A stretch of 26,972 nt of DNA, from positions 1 through 26,972 of the forward strand of contig JARLGP010000232.1 of NCBI GenBank assembly GCA_031292735.1. Direction: 5' to 3'. This stretch comes from Holophaga sp. Its GTDB lineage: Bacteria; Acidobacteriota; Holophagae; Holophagales; Holophagaceae. The position numbers and the translations under genes are program-made. A model generated the notes under the pieces. It saw nothing but the letters and a program-made list of their open reading frames with translations. It was not told the DNA's origin and did not search any database. Below are positions 16,678 through 26,237 of this stretch, piece after piece; within the stretch, counting starts at the first letter, position 1, and each line of letters opens with the position of its first letter.

Positions 16678-17796
16678 ATGCGCGATCCCATCCTGCTCAC
16701 CCCCGGGCCGCTCACCACCTCCCTGGCCACCAAGGTGGCCATGCTCAACGACTGGGGCTCCTGGGACGCGGAGTTCAACGCCCTCACGGCCCACGTCTGC
16801 CACCGGCTCGCGGCCATCGTGGACGGCGGCGACACCATGGTCTGCGTGCCCATGCAGGGCTCCGGCACCTACGCGGTGGAGGCGGCCATCGGCACCCTGC
16901 TGCCACCCGACGGCAAGCTGCTGGTGTTGGTGAACGGCGCCTACGGCCAGCGCATGGCCCGGCTCACCGCGATGCTGGGCCGGGACGTTTCGGTGCTGGA
17001 TTTCGGCGAGACCAGCCCGGTGGACCCGGCCCGGGTGGCGGCCACCCTGGCCCGGGACCCGGCCGTCACCCACGTGGGGATCATCCACTGCGAGACCAGC
17101 ACCGGCATCCTCAACCCGCTGGAGGCCGTGGCCCGGGCGGTGCAGGCCGCGGGCCGGCGGCTGATCGTGGACGCCATGAGCTCCTTTGCGGTGCTGCCGA
17201 TTTCGGCACCGGAACTGGGAGCGGAGGCGGTGATCGCCTCCAGCAACAAGGGCCTGGAGGGGGTGCCCGGCCTGGGCTTCGTGCTGGCCAACAAGGAGGC
17301 CCTGCTGCTGGCCAAGGGCCGCTCCCGGTCCCTGTCCCTGGATCTGTACGACCAGTACGTCTACATGCAGAAGACCGGCCGCTGGCGCTTCACCCCGCCC
17401 ACCCACGTGGTGGCGGCCCTGTCCGCGGCCCTGGACCAGTTCGAGGACGAAGGCGGGCGCCGGGGCCGGCTGGCCCGCTACAGCGCCAACTGCGAGCGGC
17501 TGCTGGCCGGCCTCGCCGAGCTGGGGCTCAAGCCGTTCCTGCCCAGGGCCATCCAGGCGCCGGTGATCGTCACCGTGTGCGCCCCCGACCACCCGCGCTA
17601 CTCCTTCCCCGAACTCTACGACCGGGTCAAGACGTCCGGCTTCGTCCTCTATCCCGGCAAGCTGACCGAGATCGACACCTTCCGGGTGGGCTGCATCGGC
17701 GCCATCGGCATCGCCGAGATCGACGCCGCCCTGGCCGCCATCGGCCAGGCCCTGAAGGCCATGGGCATTTCCGCCCCCCAACCCAGCCAAGCGTGA
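16678..17796 (+). CDS. phnW: 2-aminoethylphosphonate:pyruvate transaminase
   Basis: A 372-residue PLP enzyme (aminotransferase class V). It converts AEP plus pyruvate into phosphonoacetaldehyde plus alanine in the cytoplasm. Family marks are the N-terminus LLTPGPLTTSLATKVAML, QGSGTYAVEAA (60-70), Asp165 in VDAMSSF, which contacts the PLP ring nitrogen, and Lys191 in SSNKGLEGVPG, which forms the Schiff base. The length is normal for PhnW. CTGGAG lies about 8 nt before the ATG. The phnX start follows by 8 nt, and the order transporter-phnW-phnX shows a dedicated AEP degradation route. Very confident. Confidence 0.96.
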   Translation: MRDPILLTPGPLTTSLATKVAMLNDWGSWDAEFNALTAHVCHRLAAIVDGGDTMVCVPMQGSGTYAVEAAIGTLLPPDGKLLVLVNGAYGQRMARLTAMLGRDVSVLDFGETSPVDPARVAATLARDPAVTHVGIIHCETSTGILNPLEAVARAVQAAGRRLIVDAMSSFAVLPISAPELGAEAVIASSNKGLEGVPGLGFVLANKEALLLAKGRSRSLSLDLYDQYVYMQKTGRWRFTPPTHVVAALSAALDQFEDEGGRRGRLARYSANCERLLAGLAELGLKPFLPRAIQAPVIVTVCAPDHPRYSFPELYDRVKTSGFVLYPGKLTEIDTFRVGCIGAIGIAEIDAALAAIGQALKAMGISAPQPSQA

Positions 17797-17804
17797 GGCA
17801 GACC

Positions 17805-18629
17805 ATGAACTCAACCCAAAAGCCCGGCCGGATCCAGGCGGTGGTCTTCGACTGGGCCGGCACCATCGTGGACTACGGTTCCTTCGCGCCCACCAAGGTG
17901 CTGATCCAGGCGTTCGCCGAGCGCGGCGTGGCGGTGAGCCTGGCCGAGGCCCGGGTGCCCATGGGCCTGCCCAAGTGGGACCACATCCAGGCCCTGGGCC
18001 GGCTGCCCGGGGTGGCCCAGCGCTGGCAGGAACGCTTCGGCCGGGCCTTCACCCGCGAGGACGTGGACGCCCTCTACGCCCGCTTCCTGCCGCTGCAGAA
18101 CGAGTACATCGCCGAGTATTCCAACGTGATCCCGGGCGTGCTGGAGGTGCTGGACGGCCTGCGCGCGCGGGGGATCCGCACCGGCGGCAGCTCGGGCTAT
18201 CCCCGGGCGGTCATGGGCAGGCTGGTGGACTGCGCCCTTGAGCAGGGGCTGCGGCTGGACCACACCGTGGCCGGCGACGACCTGAAGCCCGGCGGCCGGC
18301 CCGGGCCCTGGATGGCCCTGGCCAACGTCATCGAGCTGGGCGCCCGGGACGTGGCCGCCTGCGTGAAGGTGGACGACACCGAGCCGGGCATCATCGAAGG
18401 GCTCAGCGCCGGCATGTGGACGGTGGGCGTCGCCCTGTCCGGCAACGAGATGGGCCTGAGCCTGGAGGAAGTGGAGGCCCTGCCCGAAGCGGAGCGCCGG
18501 AGCCGGCAGGAGGCCGCCGGCGCGCGGCTCGCGGGCTGGGGCGCGCACTACGTGATCGCCACCGTGGCCGACCTGCCCGCGGTGCTCGGCCAGATCGAAA
18601 CCCGCCTGGCCGCCGGCGAACGTCCCTGA
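17805..18629 (+). CDS. phnX: Phosphonoacetaldehyde hydrolase (phosphonatase)
   Basis: A 274-residue HAD-superfamily enzyme that splits the C-P bond of phosphonoacetaldehyde, giving acetaldehyde and phosphate. The nucleophile motif is VFDWAGTIVDYG with Asp16. The cap lysine that forms the Schiff base is Lys57 in MGLPKWDHIQAL, the feature that separates PhnX from other HAD enzymes. The later motifs are GSSGYPR and VKVDDTEPGIIEG, and GMWTVGVALSGNEMGLS is typical of PhnX. The ATG at 17805 has GAGG 8 nt upstream; the frame is open much further upstream but overlaps phnW and the permease gene. It is last gene of the operon, ending just before a perfect 30-bp palindrome. Confidence 0.95.
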   Translation: MNSTQKPGRIQAVVFDWAGTIVDYGSFAPTKVLIQAFAERGVAVSLAEARVPMGLPKWDHIQALGRLPGVAQRWQERFGRAFTREDVDALYARFLPLQNEYIAEYSNVIPGVLEVLDGLRARGIRTGGSSGYPRAVMGRLVDCALEQGLRLDHTVAGDDLKPGGRPGPWMALANVIELGARDVAACVKVDDTEPGIIEGLSAGMWTVGVALSGNEMGLSLEEVEALPEAERRSRQEAAGARLAGWGAHYVIATVADLPAVLGQIETRLAAGERP

Positions 18630-18639
18630 GACCGCCGCG

Positions 18640-18669
18640 GGGAAATGCCACGCATGCGTGGCATTTCCC
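18640..18669. terminator. Perfect 30-bp palindrome between convergent genes, likely two-way terminator
   Basis: The half site GGGAAATGCCACGCA is followed directly by its exact reverse complement. As RNA it would form a 13-bp stem with a 4-nt loop on either strand. It begins 11 nt after the phnX stop and ends 11 nt before the stop of the opposing phosphate-binding gene. No T-tract follows on either strand, so a bidirectional terminator or 3'-end stabiliser is the best reading rather than a classical intrinsic terminator. Confidence 0.65.
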
Positions 18670-18679
18670 GCTCGCGCCG

Positions 18680-19726
18680 CTACCGGACCTTGTTGAGGTT
18701 GATCCCGGCCAGATCCGCGGGCAGCGGAATCGCCCCGAAATTGGCCACGTCCGACTGGCCCTGGCGGGACAGCACGAACCGGAAGAACTCCTTGATCAGG
18801 GGATCCGCCGGCTGGCCGGGGCGGATGTTCACGTAGATGTAGAGGAACCGGGCCAGGGGGTACTTGCCGTTGAGGATGTTCTCCACGGTGGGCACGATCG
18901 GGCTGACCCCGTTGAAATCGACGATGGGCACCGCCTTGACCATCCGCAGCGAGTGCTGGACCGGTCCGTAGGCGATGGCCGAGGCGTCCATGGCGGCGGC
19001 CTCCACCAGGGCGAACTGGTCGGGCACGCTCTTGACGATGTCCTTGTAGTCGCCGTTCTTCAGCACATGCTCCCGGAAGAAGGCCCGGGTTCCGGAGTTC
19101 TCGTCCCGGCCGTAGGGCTGGATGGGACGGGTGGCCCATTCCAGGGTCAGGCCCAGATCGCCCCAGGTGTCCAGGGGCCGGCCGTAGCCGCCCTTGCGGC
19201 CCTTGGAGAAGATGGCGTCCACCTGCTCCAGGCCCAGCTTGGCGATCGGGTTGTTGGCGTTGACGTAGACCGCCAGGGCGTCCATGGCCACCACCACCCG
19301 GGTGGGGGGATAGCCGAACTTGGCCTGGAAGGCGGCCAGCTCCCCGGCGTTCATCTCCCGGCTCATCTGGCCCATGAGCGTGGTTCCGGCCACCATGGCC
19401 TTGGGTGCCGTGGCCGAGCCCTTGGACACCAGGTTGTAGGTGACGCCGGGGTGGGCGGCGTGGAAGTCATCCAGCCAGAGCTGCATCAGCGGGTCCATGG
19501 AATCGGAGCCGATGCTGGTGATGGCGCCGGTCTTGGGGACCGCCGGATCGGGGACGAACTCCGGCAGCTTCTCCTCCAGGGGGGCCGGCCTGGCCGGGGT
19601 CATCAGGGGCGTTTCCTGTGCGGCCTGGGCCACCGGGGGCGTTCCCTGGGGCTTGTCCGGAACCGGTTTGGGCCAGTTGCAGGCGGTCAAAAGACAGAGC
19701 AGCAGAGCCGGGGGCATCCATCGCAT
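18680..19726 (-). CDS. PstS-like phosphate-binding lipoprotein, without its transporter
   Basis: This 348-residue protein begins with a lipoprotein signal (LLLCLLTAC, lipid on Cys16), followed by a Pro/Ala-rich tether to about residue 60. The rest is a PstS-type phosphate-binding domain: ITSIGSDSMDPLMQLWLDDF, LVSKGSATAPKAM for the phosphate-contacting Ser/Thr loop, and YGRDENSGTRAFFREHVL for the second loop. Family members bind inorganic phosphate for the PstCAB importer or for sensing. No pstC, pstA, pstB or phoU is nearby. The ATG at 19726 is used because GAGGAG lies about 8 nt upstream and the lipobox follows at once; the longer frame reads into non-coding sequence. It is convergent with the AEP operon, whose end product is phosphate, so a shared phosphate-starvation role is plausible but unproven. 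Confidence 0.85.
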   Translation of the reverse strand: MRWMPPALLLCLLTACNWPKPVPDKPQGTPPVAQAAQETPLMTPARPAPLEEKLPEFVPDPAVPKTGAITSIGSDSMDPLMQLWLDDFHAAHPGVTYNLVSKGSATAPKAMVAGTTLMGQMSREMNAGELAAFQAKFGYPPTRVVVAMDALAVYVNANNPIAKLGLEQVDAIFSKGRKGGYGRPLDTWGDLGLTLEWATRPIQPYGRDENSGTRAFFREHVLKNGDYKDIVKSVPDQFALVEAAAMDASAIAYGPVQHSLRMVKAVPIVDFNGVSPIVPTVENILNGKYPLARFLYIYVNIRPGQPADPLIKEFFRFVLSRQGQSDVANFGAIPLPADLAGINLNKVR

Positions 19727-19804
19727 GGGGCATTCTCCTCGTTCCAGGAGACCCCATCGATACGAAAGACCTATGAACTCGCCACGACAAGGGTGTAAAC
19801 CTTT

Positions 19805-19825
19805 GGCGGGAATCGAGATTCCGCC
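19805..19825. repeat. Imperfect inverted repeat between the phosphate-binding and thiM genes
   Basis: GGCGG(G)AATC pairs with GATTCCGCC with one bulged G, in the 179-nt divergent intergenic region. It could be an operator. It does not resemble a Pho box or any part of a TPP riboswitch. Confidence 0.35.
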
Positions 19826-19862
19826 GATCCCAAGCCTGCCGTTCGGGGCTGCCGGGCTACAG

Positions 19863-19868
19863 TATGAT
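19863..19868 (+). promoter_or_regulatory. -10 box (TATGAT) for thiM-thiE
   Basis: TATGAT matches five of six -10 bases. It would start transcription near 19875, about 31 nt before the thiM ATG. The -35 is poor. A leader this short leaves no room for a TPP riboswitch. Confidence 0.35.
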
Positions 19869-19905
19869 TCATATCGGGCGTCCAAACCCACCTGGAGCAT
19901 CCGCC

Positions 19906-20729
19906 ATGACTGAACAGGACCCTTTGCAGACTTGGAAGGCCGTGGAGGAGATCCGCAGACTGGCCCCGGTGGTGCACAACATCACCAACTTCGTGGTCAT
20001 GAACAACACCGCCAACGCCCTGCTGGCCCTGGGCGCCTCGCCGGTGATGGCCCACGCCGAGGAGGAAGTGGCCGACATGGTGGGCATCGCATCCAGCCTG
20101 GTGATCAACATCGGCACCCTGAGCCGGGAATGGATCAAGGCCATGCACAAGGCCGGGGAGCGCGCGCTGGAGCGCGGCATCCCCATCGTGCTGGACCCGG
20201 TGGGCGCCGGCGCCACCGGATACCGCACCGAGACCGCGCGCGGCCTGGCGAGCGCCCTGCGGCCCGCGATCATCCGGGGCAACGCCTCGGAGATCATGGC
20301 GGTCTGCGGCGACCAGGCCAGGACCAAGGGGGTGGACAGCAGCGAGGCCTCCCAGGACGCCCTGGCCGCCGCCCGCAACCTGCACGAGACCTGGGGTTCC
20401 ACGGTGTGCGTCAGCGGCGCCACCGATTTCGTGGTGGGCGGCAGGGAGCTCTACCAGGTGCGCAACGGCCACCCCATGATGACCCGGGTGACCGGGCTGG
20501 GCTGCACCGCCAGCGCCCTTTGCGGCGCGTTCGCCGCGGTCACCCCGGACCCCGCCCAGGCCGCCGCCCAGGCCATGGTGGTGATGGGCATCGCCGGGGA
20601 GCTGGCCGCCGCCGGCGCCGAAGGACCCGGCACCCTGCAGGTGCGCTTCCTGGACGCCCTCTACCGGCTCACCGGCGAGGACATCCTGCACCGCATGCGG
20701 CTCGGAGAGCCGACGGGCGGGGCCCGGTC

Positions 20730-20733
<4 letters not shown>
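19906..20733 (+). CDS. thiM: Hydroxyethylthiazole kinase
   Basis: A 275-residue ribokinase-fold enzyme that phosphorylates 4-methyl-5-(2-hydroxyethyl)thiazole with ATP, salvaging the thiazole half of thiamine. Typical stretches are PVVHNITNFVVMNNTANALLA (21-41), ASPVMAHAEEEVADM, PIVLDPVGAGATGYR and the anion hole VTGLGCTASAL with Cys200. The ATG at 19906 has TGGAG about 8 nt upstream and gives the usual N-terminus; a further in-frame ATG at 19864 lies inside the -10 box. The stop overlaps the thiE start (ATGA). No thiD is in the window. Confidence 0.95.
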
Positions 20734-21371
<638 letters not shown>

Positions 21372-21377
21372 ACCCGG

Positions 21378-22307
21378 TCACGCCCCGATGAAGGCGTCTT
21401 CCTTGCACCAGGCGGCTTCCATGACCTGCGCCCGGATCACCGCGCGCAGCCAGATGCGCGCCGGATCCCGGTCGGTCCGGTCGTGCCAGAGCATCTTGTA
21501 GAGGATCCGTTCGGTGGCGAACGGGAGTTTCACGATCCTGCACTCGATCCGGTCCACCAGCCAGGCCAGGCGCCGCGGAATGGTGGTGACCAGGTCGGTC
21601 TGCTCCACGATGGTCAGGGCATCGTCGTAATGGTTCACCACCAACGGGATCTGCCGGGTCAGTCCCTTGAGGCCGAGCCAGGCGTCCACCACGCCCTGGC
21701 CGATTCCGTCGGACTTCACCAGCGCATGGCTCGCCGCGGCGAACGATTTCAGGGTCAGGCAGTGCTGCGCCAGGGGGTTCCCCTTGCGCATCACGCAGAT
21801 GAAATCGTCGGCGAACAGGGCGTCCACGTGCAGCCCCGGCGCCGGCTGCGGGAACATGCCCAGGACGCAATCCAGGCGGCCCGCCTCCAGTTCGACCGCG
21901 GCGGTCTCCGTGTGGGGATGCAGGTGCAGCTTCACCTGCGGCGCTTCCCGGGCGAGATGCACGGCCAGCGCCGGCACCAGGCCGTAGCGCAGGGAGTCGG
22001 AGATGGCCACCTGGAAGAGCTGGTGCGAGGAGGTGGACTCGAACTCCGGCGCGCCCACCAGGGTCATGATCTTGCCCAGGGCGTCCTGGATGTCCGGCCA
22101 GATGGCGATGGCCCGCTCGGTTGGCCGCACCCCGTCGCGCACCCTGATGAACAGCTCGTCCTGGAACAGGACCCGCAGCCGGCCCAGGGCGTTGCTCACC
22201 GCCGGCTGGGTCAAGGCCAGACGCTGCGCCGCCCGGGTGACGTTCCGTTCGGCCATGACGGCATTGAAAATCTGCAACAGATTTAGGTCAACTTGTCGGA
22301 CATTCAT
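21378..22307 (-). CDS. LysR-family transcriptional regulator
   Basis: A 309-residue LysR-type regulator. The N-terminal winged helix-turn-helix reads VDLNLLQIFNAVMAERNVTRAAQRLALTQPAVSNALGRLR, followed by the linker helix and a substrate-binding domain (about 90-300) with FQVAISDSLRYGLVPAL. The pattern resembles the NahR/NodD-like branch that responds to small aromatic or acidic metabolites; the ligand is unknown. The ATG at 22307 gives the usual distance to the helix-turn-helix; the alternative at 22325 adds MGIIIP and has a weak AGGG. It follows the adenine deaminase gene on the same strand after 58 nt and may be co-transcribed with it, so that operon or the divergent ABC importer is its likeliest target. 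That is inference only. Confidence 0.9.
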   Translation of the reverse strand: MNVRQVDLNLLQIFNAVMAERNVTRAAQRLALTQPAVSNALGRLRVLFQDELFIRVRDGVRPTERAIAIWPDIQDALGKIMTLVGAPEFESTSSHQLFQVAISDSLRYGLVPALAVHLAREAPQVKLHLHPHTETAAVELEAGRLDCVLGMFPQPAPGLHVDALFADDFICVMRKGNPLAQHCLTLKSFAAASHALVKSDGIGQGVVDAWLGLKGLTRQIPLVVNHYDDALTIVEQTDLVTTIPRRLAWLVDRIECRIVKLPFATERILYKMLWHDRTDRDPARIWLRAVIRAQVMEAAWCKEDAFIGA

Positions 22308-22365
22308 GGGAATGATAATACCCATGGCGGCCCTGGTTCCGGGGATCTATCGCCGGCGCGGAGGA

Positions 22366-23361
22366 CTATGCCATCCCTTGCAACTGCGCCAGCCAGGGCG
22401 CCCGCTCCGGGTCGGAGACGAAACTGGCGACCAGGCTGTTCCGGGCCAGGGTCACCAGTTCGGCCCGGGTCAGCCCCAGGGCCTCGGCGGCCTCCAGGTA
22501 GTTCTGCCCGATGTAGCCGCCGAAATAGGCCGGGTCGTCGGAGTTGAGGGTGACGCACAGGCCCAGGTCGAGCATCCGTTTGAGGTTGTGCTGGGCCATG
22601 GCGGGAAACACCCGCAGCTTGATGTTGGACAGCGGGCAGACGGTGAGCGGCACCTGGTCCCGCACCAGCCGCCCCACCAGTTCCGGATCGTCCAGCGCCC
22701 GCACCCCGTGGTCGATGCGCTCCACCTGCAGCAGGTCCAGGCTGTCCCGGACATTCCCGGCGGGCCCCTCCTCGCCGGCGTGGGCGACCCGGTGCAGGCC
22801 CAGCTCCCGGCACCGGGCGAACACCCGCTGGAACTTGGCCGGCGGATGGCCCAGTTCCGAGGAGTCCAGGCCCACCCCGTGGATCCGGGCCAGGTGCGGC
22901 CTGGCCTGCTCCAGGGTGGCGAAGGCGTCCGCTTCCGACAGGTGGCGCAGGAAACTGAGGATCAGCCGGGAGCTGATGCCCAGCTGCTCCCGGGCCGCAA
23001 CGGCGGCCCGCTCCAGCCCGTCCAGCACCGTCTCCAGCCGCACCCCGCGGGCCGTGTGGGTCTGCGGATCGAAGAACAGCTCCGCGTGCACCACCCCGTC
23101 GGCCTTGGCCCGCCGGAAGTAGGCCATGGCCAGGTCGAAGAAATCCGCCTCCCGCACCAGCACCGCCGCGCCGGCGTAGTAGATGTCCAGGAAGGACTGC
23201 AGGTCGGTGAAGGCGTAGGCCGCCCGCACCGCCTCGGCGCTGGCGTAGGGCAGGGTCAGCCCGTTGCGCCGGGCCAGCTGGAACATCATCTCCGGCTCCA
23301 GCGAGCCTTCGATGTGCAGGTGCAGCTCCGCCTTGGGTAACCGCTGGATGAACTCTTTCAT
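22366..23361 (-). CDS. Adenine deaminase, Aah1-type (adenosine deaminase superfamily)
   Basis: A 331-residue zinc hydrolase that would convert adenine to hypoxanthine and ammonia. Zinc ligands are His14 and His16 (AELHLHIEGSLEPE), His194 (VAHAGEEG, with catalytic Glu197) and Asp275/276. Three stretches point to the adenine, not adenosine, branch: LHIEGSLEPE, GLDSSELGHPPAKF (where adenosine deaminases have GxDLAGNE), and LNSDDPAYFGGYIGQNY. The start at 23361 has AAGGAG about 8 nt upstream. It is divergent from an oligopeptide-type importer and followed by a LysR gene. Its product hypoxanthine is a substrate for the xanthine dehydrogenase type encoded at the other end of the window. Adenosine deaminase is the less likely alternative. 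Confidence 0.88.
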   Translation of the reverse strand: MKEFIQRLPKAELHLHIEGSLEPEMMFQLARRNGLTLPYASAEAVRAAYAFTDLQSFLDIYYAGAAVLVREADFFDLAMAYFRRAKADGVVHAELFFDPQTHTARGVRLETVLDGLERAAVAAREQLGISSRLILSFLRHLSEADAFATLEQARPHLARIHGVGLDSSELGHPPAKFQRVFARCRELGLHRVAHAGEEGPAGNVRDSLDLLQVERIDHGVRALDDPELVGRLVRDQVPLTVCPLSNIKLRVFPAMAQHNLKRMLDLGLCVTLNSDDPAYFGGYIGQNYLEAAEALGLTRAELVTLARNSLVASFVSDPERAPWLAQLQGMA

Positions 23362-23497
23362 GTTCGGGTCTCCTTCAAGGCCGGGCCGCGTGGTGCACCC
23401 GGCCTCTTCCTGGGGTGGTCTGGGATGGATTTTCCTCGCTTCATTTTGACATCCCCGCGGGGAGCATGTCCTCGCGAAATTCGGACCGATCGGCCCC

Positions 23498-23528
23498 GTT
23501 ATAATCGAACCTGCTGCATTTTGATCAA
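23498..23528 (-). promoter_or_regulatory. Possible promoter for the adenine deaminase gene
   Basis: On the minus strand TTGATC (23523-23528) is followed after 18-19 nt by TTATAA/TATAAC (23498-23504). The -35 half lies inside the palindrome at 23520-23529, so a bound regulator would block it. The leader would be about 130 nt. Confidence 0.3.
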
Positions 23529-23539
23529 ATTGATAAACC

Positions 23540-23567
23540 TTGACTCCCCACCCTCGCGTTTTAGACT
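23540..23567 (+). promoter_or_regulatory. Sigma70-like promoter for the peptide-type ABC importer
   Basis: TTGACT (23540-23545), 16-nt spacer, TAGACT (23562-23567). The transcription start would be near 23574, about 98 nt before the first start codon. Confidence 0.45.
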
Positions 23568-23671
23568 GTCAGTCACTTCTGGCTTTTCAATTCGTTGTTG
23601 GCAAATGGGCCTCCAGGCTGGGTGAGCCAGCCCCTCCTGGCGTTCCCCGGCCCCCGTGAAGGAGCATGATC

Positions 23672-25273
23672 ATGAACCACAAGGTGAGTCACCTGGCCGA
23701 TCTGGCCAAACCGGTCTTTACCGCGATGCTTCTGGCGGCCGGCCCCGCCTCGGCCTACGCGGCCCAGACCCATGCCAAGGTCATCCGGATGATCCCCGGC
23801 GGCGACCTGAAGATCCTCGACCCCATCCAGAACGCGTCCTACATCACCCGCAACCACGGCTACATGATCTACGACACCCTGTTCTCCATGGATTCCAAGG
23901 GCCACTACAAGCCGCAGATGGTCGACACCTACTCGGTGTCCAAGGACAAGAAGACCTACACCTTCACCCTGCGCCAGGGCCTGAAGTGGTCCGACGGCAC
24001 GCCGGTCCAGGCCGCCGACGCGGTGGCCTCCATCAAGCGCTGGTGGGCCAAGGACGTCACCGGGCACTTCCTGGCCGCCGAGGCCGTGTCCCTGCAGGCC
24101 AAGGACCAGAAGACCTTCACCCTGGTGCTCAAGGAGCCCCTCGGGCTGGTCATCGAAGCCCTGGGCAAGCCGTCTTCCAATGTCCCGTTCATGATGCCCG
24201 AGCGGGTGGCCAAGACCGACCCCAACCAGCAGATCACCGACACCACCGGGTCCGGCCCGTTCATCTTCAAGAAGGACGAGTGGGTGCCGGGCAGCAAGGT
24301 GGTCTACCTGAAGAACCCCTACTATGTGCCGCGCAAGGAACCCGCCGACGGCCTGGCCGGAGGCAAGGTGGTGAAGGTGGACCGGGTGGAGTGGGTCTAC
24401 ATCCCGGACCAGAACACCGCGCTGGCCGCCTTCAACAACGGCGAGATGGACATCTATGAGCTGCCCCAGGCGGACTTCCTCGCCTCCCTGGAAAAGAACC
24501 CCAACGTGCGCCTGGCCAAGGACTCCCTGGGCTGCCAGGGCTGGCTGCGGCCGAACAGCCTGTGGCCCCCGTTCAACAATCCCAAGGCCCGCCAGGCGCT
24601 GCTCTACGTGGTGAACCAGGAGGAGTACCTGACCGCCGCAGGGTTCCCCGCGAAGTACCGGCTGAAGAACACCGCCGCCTACTTCATGGCCGGCAGCAGC
24701 AACGCCACCGATGCCGGCGGCGAGGCGGTGAAGGGCGGCCAGAACCTGGCCAAGGCCAAGCAGCTGCTCAAGGAGGCCGGCTACAAGGGCGAGAAGGTGG
24801 TGGTGCTGGTGCCCAGCGATCCGCCGGTGCAGGCGGCCGCCGCCATGGTGACCGTGCAGAACCTGCGGAAGATCGGCATGAACGTGGACGCCCAGGCCAT
24901 GGACTGGAGCACCCTGCTGGGCCGCCGGGCCAAGCGGGAGTCGCCCGACCACGGCGGCTGGAGCATCTTCCACACCTATTCCGTCGGGTTCGACGTCATG
25001 TCCCCGGTGGTCAACTCCTACATGGCGGGCACCGGCGATGCCGGCCCGGCCGGATGGTTCAACGACCCGCAGATGGAAATCCTGCGCATGGCCTGGGCCA
25101 GGGAAGGCAACCCGGCCAAGCGCAAGGCGCTCACCGACCAGATCCAGCGGCACGCCTTTGAAACGGTGCCGTACGTGAACTTCGGCCAGTTCTACCTGCC
25201 CATGGCCTACCGCGCCAACCTCAAGGGCGTGATCAACATCGGCATTCCGGTCCTGTGGAACGTGGAGAAGTAG
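23672..25273 (+). CDS. ABC transporter substrate-binding protein, family 5 (peptide type)
   Basis: A 533-residue periplasmic binding protein of the DppA/OppA family. A signal peptide covers about residues 1-30 (PVFTAMLLAAGPASAYA). The family pattern follows: IPGGDLKILDPIQNASYITRNHGYMIYDTLF, then YTFTLRQGLKWSDGTPVQAADAVASIKRW, and TGSGPFIFKKDEWVPGSKVVYLKNPYY. The start at 23672 is chosen over 23666 because GGAG sits 7 nt before it but only 1 nt before the other ATG. It heads an importer operon, with permease genes 16 nt and then 9 nt downstream. Family 5 members bind peptides, nickel, opines or sugars, and the ligand here cannot be read. Proximity to adenine deaminase is noted but is not evidence for a purine ligand. 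Confidence 0.9.
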   Translation: MNHKVSHLADLAKPVFTAMLLAAGPASAYAAQTHAKVIRMIPGGDLKILDPIQNASYITRNHGYMIYDTLFSMDSKGHYKPQMVDTYSVSKDKKTYTFTLRQGLKWSDGTPVQAADAVASIKRWWAKDVTGHFLAAEAVSLQAKDQKTFTLVLKEPLGLVIEALGKPSSNVPFMMPERVAKTDPNQQITDTTGSGPFIFKKDEWVPGSKVVYLKNPYYVPRKEPADGLAGGKVVKVDRVEWVYIPDQNTALAAFNNGEMDIYELPQADFLASLEKNPNVRLAKDSLGCQGWLRPNSLWPPFNNPKARQALLYVVNQEEYLTAAGFPAKYRLKNTAAYFMAGSSNATDAGGEAVKGGQNLAKAKQLLKEAGYKGEKVVVLVPSDPPVQAAAAMVTVQNLRKIGMNVDAQAMDWSTLLGRRAKRESPDHGGWSIFHTYSVGFDVMSPVVNSYMAGTGDAGPAGWFNDPQMEILRMAWAREGNPAKRKALTDQIQRHAFETVPYVNFGQFYLPMAYRANLKGVINIGIPVLWNVEK

Positions 25274-25289
25274 CGATCGGACCCAATCC

Positions 25290-26228
<939 letters not shown>

Positions 26229-26237
26229 GGAAAGCCC

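Larger units (their letters stand above)
23362..23671. promoter_or_regulatory. Divergent intergenic control region (310 nt)
   Basis: No gene is seen here. The stretch is AT-rich from 23500 to 23600 and holds a promoter in each direction. It has a 10-bp palindrome TTTGATCAAA (23520-23529) followed by the related TTGATAAA. It also has an inverted repeat at 23448-23470 with arms GACAT/ATGTC enclosing the palindrome CCCCGCGGGG. These are candidate operators for the neighbouring LysR or another regulator. Confidence 0.45.

Noticed and set aside
23362..23671. Adenine riboswitch before the adenine deaminase gene
   Set aside because: The conserved junction and loop sequences of the purine riboswitch are absent, and the inverted repeats present are symmetric DNA-type palindromes.
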